Below are positions 61,607-64,000 of a stretch of DNA of 64,000 nt, piece by piece. The first letter of the stretch is position 1; each line of letters opens with the position of its first letter. A model generated the notes under the pieces. That model made no database searches. It saw nothing but the letters and a program-made list of their open reading frames with translations, and was not told where the DNA came from. The DNA comes from an uncultured Sulfitobacter sp. Its GTDB lineage: Bacteria > Pseudomonadota > Alphaproteobacteria > Rhodobacterales > Rhodobacteraceae. The stretch is taken from NCBI GenBank assembly GCA_947501805.1, contig CANMXJ010000015.1:1-64000 (forward strand). The letters run 5' to 3'. A program made the translations under genes and the position numbers.

Positions 61607-63699
61607 TTTGCAGCTTCCTTGTTCAGATCATCAAATGTGCGGCCCTCGGCCACGAGTTGTTTCAACAGCGGTGCTGGTTGCCAGAACCACGCGTCATCCT
61701 TGGCGTAACACTCGATGTCAGCCAGAACGGTATCCAGCCCGACTATATCCGCCCATTTCATAGGTCCCCCCCAATAGCGTGGAAATCCGTACCCAAAGAG
61801 CAACGTCATATCGACGTCCAGCGGACGGCGTGCGATGCCTTCGCCTACAACTTTTGCGGCTTCGTTCACCATCGCACACATGTAGCGTCGCACAATATCT
61901 TCATCGCTGAATTCACGTGGCGTAATTCCAAGTTCGGCCTGTTCAGTGGCGATCAGTTTTGCGATTTTCGGGTTTGGCGTGCCGCCGCGCTTACCTTTTT
62001 CATAGACGTAGTACCCTTCACCTGTTTTCTGTCCGAAATGGCCCTCTTCACAGAGCTTGTCGATGTAGGTCGGTACGCGTTCTTCGGGATGACGGTCCCG
62101 CGCTTTGCGTTTGCGGGTCATCCATCCGATGTCCAGTCCGGCAAGATCGGCCACGGCAAATGGCCCCATAGCAAAGCCAAAGCCCACCAAGGCCTTGTCG
62201 ATCTGGAAAGGTGTCGCCCCGTCCAGAACCATGTGATCCGCGGCAGTGCGGTAGGTCGCAAGGATACGGTTGCCAATGAACCCGTCACAAACGCCTGCAC
62301 GCACCGAAATCTTGCCCAGCGCCTTGCCAAGCGAAAAGCCTGTTGCCACCACGTCAGGTGCAGTTTTGTCTGCCACAACCACTTCAAGCAGTTTCATCAC
62401 ATGCGCCGGAGAAAAGAAATGCAACCCGATCACGTCTTGCGGGCGGGAGGTCGCTGTAGCAATTTCGTCAACATCGAGATACGAGGTGTTGGACGCCAGC
62501 ACACAGCCCTGCTTGCAAACGGCGTCCAGCTTGCCAAAGACTTCCTTTTTGACGTCCATGTTCTCAAAGACTGCCTCGACCACAAGGTCCACGTCTTTCA
62601 AAGCATCATAATCGGTGGAAACCACAAGCGCCTGAGTGGTCAGCGCATCAAATTTCTCCTGGCTGATCTTGCCGCGTTTTAATGCACCTTGCAGGTTGCC
62701 CTCAATGCGGCCTTTTGCGGCGGCGACCGCCTCGTCTTTCATTTCGATCAAAACCACAACAAGACCTGCAAGCAATGCCGCTGTGGCAATACCAGCACCC
62801 ATGGTGCCACCACCAATGACGCCGATCGCTTTTAGTTCGCGTGGCTCCACGCCCTTTAATTCAGGCAGGTTGCTGACAGCACGTTCCGAGAAGAACGCAT
62901 GGATCATGCCTTGGCGTTGATCCGTTTCCATCAGTTCCGAGAACAGATCGCGTTCTTTTTTCAAGCCTTCGGCAAACGGCAGTTCGCTGGCAGCTTGAAC
63001 GGCACGTACGGCGGTCGCCGGACTGATCTGGCCACGCCCCTTTTTCAGCACCGCATCATAAGTTGCGTCCCAATCTATTGCAGGTGCAGCCGGCATCTCG
63101 CTGACGGGGCGGCGCTCTGCGCCCTCTGCCAGCAGTTCTTGAGCATAGGCAAGACCAACCGCTTCGGGATCACCCTCAACAACACGATCCAGTACACCCA
63201 TATCAAGTGCTTCGCCCGCTTTGACGTGGCGGCCCGATGTGATCATCTCTATCGCTTTTTCGGCACCTGTAAGGCGTGGCAGACGTTGTGTGCCCCCGGC
63301 ACCGGGGATCAATCCCAGATGCACCTCAGGCAATCCGACACGCGCTGTTGGTTGAGCGATGCGGTAGTGTGCGGACAACGCAACCTCAAGGCCGCCTCCC
63401 AAGGACACGCCATGCATCGAAGCAACAACCAGTAAAGGCGAAGCCTCGATCCGGTCGCACAAAACGGGCAAGTGTGGCTCCTTCGGCGGCTTACCGAATT
63501 CGGTGATGTCAGCACCCGCAATGAACGCACGTCCTTCACCCACGATCAGCACAGCAAGTACACCTTCGTCCGCTTCCGCGCGATCCATTGCATCCGATAG
63601 CCCCTGACGCACAGCATGGCTTAGTGCATTGACAGGCGGGTTCTGGATACGCAGCACCGCAACATCGTCATGACGGGTGTAGGCAATCTTGTCGTTCAT
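61603..63699 (-). CDS. Bifunctional enoyl-CoA hydratase / 3-hydroxyacyl-CoA dehydrogenase (PimF/FadB-like)
   Basis: This 698-residue fusion starts at 63699 with AGGAGACTAAA; the track adds 20 residues upstream. The N-terminal crotonase domain keeps both glutamates ([14 protein letters not shown] and [18 protein letters not shown]). The dehydrogenase half begins with [14 protein letters not shown] for NAD and shows [16 protein letters not shown]. It performs two steps of beta-oxidation. It is the first gene of the operon, as pimF is in Rhodopseudomonas palustris. Confidence 0.93.
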   Translation of the reverse strand: MNDKIAYTRHDDVAVLRIQNPPVNALSHAVRQGLSDAMDRAEADEGVLAVLIVGEGRAFIAGADITEFGKPPKEPHLPVLCDRIEASPLLVVASMHGVSLGGGLEVALSAHYRIAQPTARVGLPEVHLGLIPGAGGTQRLPRLTGAEKAIEMITSGRHVKAGEALDMGVLDRVVEGDPEAVGLAYAQELLAEGAERRPVSEMPAAPAIDWDATYDAVLKKGRGQISPATAVRAVQAASELPFAEGLKKERDLFSELMETDQRQGMIHAFFSERAVSNLPELKGVEPRELKAIGVIGGGTMGAGIATAALLAGLVVVLIEMKDEAVAAAKGRIEGNLQGALKRGKISQEKFDALTTQALVVSTDYDALKDVDLVVEAVFENMDVKKEVFGKLDAVCKQGCVLASNTSYLDVDEIATATSRPQDVIGLHFFSPAHVMKLLEVVVADKTAPDVVATGFSLGKALGKISVRAGVCDGFIGNRILATYRTAADHMVLDGATPFQIDKALVGFGFAMGPFAVADLAGLDIGWMTRKRKARDRHPEERVPTYIDKLCEEGHFGQKTGEGYYVYEKGKRGGTPNPKIAKLIATEQAELGITPREFSDEDIVRRYMCAMVNEAAKVVGEGIARRPLDVDMTLLFGYGFPRYWGGPMKWADIVGLDTVLADIECYAKDDAWFWQPAPLLKQLVAEGRTFDDLNKEAAK

Positions 63700-63712
63700 T
63701 TTAGTCTCCTGT

Positions 63713-64000
63713 TCATCCGCGCCGCGTGAGGGCGGGGGCATGTCCGGTTCGTTGTTCAAGGGCGCGCACCGCGTCTCTGAGGGCTGGGCCCACAGTGCTG
63801 ATCATGCGCTGGTCTGGCAAGTCGCGTGGCAGCGCGCCGCAGGTAAACGCAACGCTTTCACCAAATTCGCTTGCGAAATACGGAACGCTAACGGCGTTGA
63901 CTGTGCGGGCATAACGGAGGTGTTCTGGCGTGATAACAAAACCCTGCCCGATCAGTTGATCGTACCCGTCCTGTCGAAAGGCCGCCATGGTGTCTGCATC
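63713..64000 (-). CDS. IclR-family regulator, C-terminal part (cut by window edge)
   Basis: The reading frame is open to the end of the window, so the gene begins beyond 64000. The visible residues, with YARTVNAVSVPYFASEFGES and SVAFTCGALPRDLPDQRMIS, match the last third of the IclR effector-binding domain. It ends 13 bp before the bifunctional enzyme start, on the same strand. It is probably the operon's regulator and could be co-transcribed with it. The DNA-binding domain cannot be seen. Confidence 0.75.
   Translation of the reverse strand, partial: DADTMAAFRQDGYDQLIGQGFVITPEHLRYARTVNAVSVPYFASEFGESVAFTCGALPRDLPDQRMISTVGPALRDAVRALEQRTGHAPALTRRG

Noticed and set aside
61657-62682. 341-residue plus-strand ORF under the bifunctional beta-oxidation gene
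   Set aside because: It is a shadow of a gene with intact hydratase and dehydrogenase motifs, and it has no family features of its own.

Overview
The window looks like a chromosomal stretch of a marine alphaproteobacterium of the Roseobacter group (Rhodobacteraceae). The reasons are a moderately high GC content, dense operons with ATGA/GTGA overlaps, many binding-protein-dependent importers (polar amino acid ABC, TTT, Pot, TAXI-TRAP, ferric iron, NitT/TauT) and several aromatic-acid and acyl-CoA catabolic clusters under IclR, MarR and LuxR-type regulators. I see no rRNA, tRNA, CRISPR array, insertion sequence or phage gene. Genus-level assignment is not possible from sequence alone.

Layout. 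0.5-4 kb: polar amino acid ABC importer (ATPase, permease, binding protein, hairpin, second permease). 4-5.3 kb: an unrecognised acidic protein and a gene-poor gap. 5.3-13.4 kb: an IclR-controlled divergent locus, with a tctC-tctB-tctA-ALDH-UPF0261 operon on one side and iclR-class III aminotransferase on the other. 13.4-16.1 kb: a three-gene operon (polysaccharide deacetylase-like, GNAT, aminoglycoside-phosphotransferase-like). 16.3-20 kb: small exported protein, then a translationally coupled trio of thiolase-like protein, DUF35-SDR fusion and cyclase-family hydrolase. 20-25.7 kb: Rieske oxygenase operon (reductase, alpha, beta, CoA ligase, SDR) divergent from a MarR regulator. 25.8-32.3 kb: potABCD-type importer, amidohydrolase and a LuxR-type regulator. 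32.3-35.8 kb: TAXI-TRAP importer with a DUF1045 protein. 36.2-38.2 kb: orphan ferric-iron binding protein and a 2-hydroxyacid dehydrogenase. 38.4-43.5 kb: homoprotocatechuate meta-cleavage genes (hpaF, E, D, G, H) divergent from hpaR. 43.5-45.2 kb: sulfatase-family hydrolase. 45.4-55.3 kb: UDP-glucose dehydrogenase, then an aminotransferase/ABC importer block divergent from a large reductive dehalogenase-reductase fusion, then UDP-glucuronate 4-epimerase and rpe. 55.3-64 kb: a pim-like beta-oxidation operon behind an IclR regulator cut by the window edge.

The most notable locus is at 46.6-53.5 kb. A 1064-residue protein joins a corrinoid-type reductive dehalogenase (two ferredoxin-like iron-sulfur motifs, no Tat signal, no membrane anchor gene) to a phthalate-dioxygenase-reductase-like module. 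It therefore looks like a soluble, NAD(P)H-driven catabolic dehalogenase of the BhbA/NpRdhA kind. It diverges from a NitT/TauT importer plus a class IV aminotransferase, and the block sits exactly between two genes for consecutive steps of UDP-galacturonate synthesis. A homoprotocatechuate cluster lies close by, so uptake and dehalogenation of a marine halogenated hydroxyphenyl compound is a reasonable but untested hypothesis. A second oddity is a DUF35 protein fused to an SDR domain that has lost its cofactor-binding glycines and its catalytic Tyr and Lys. A pattern across the window is that all six solute-binding-protein genes are followed within about 55 bp by a strong hairpin.
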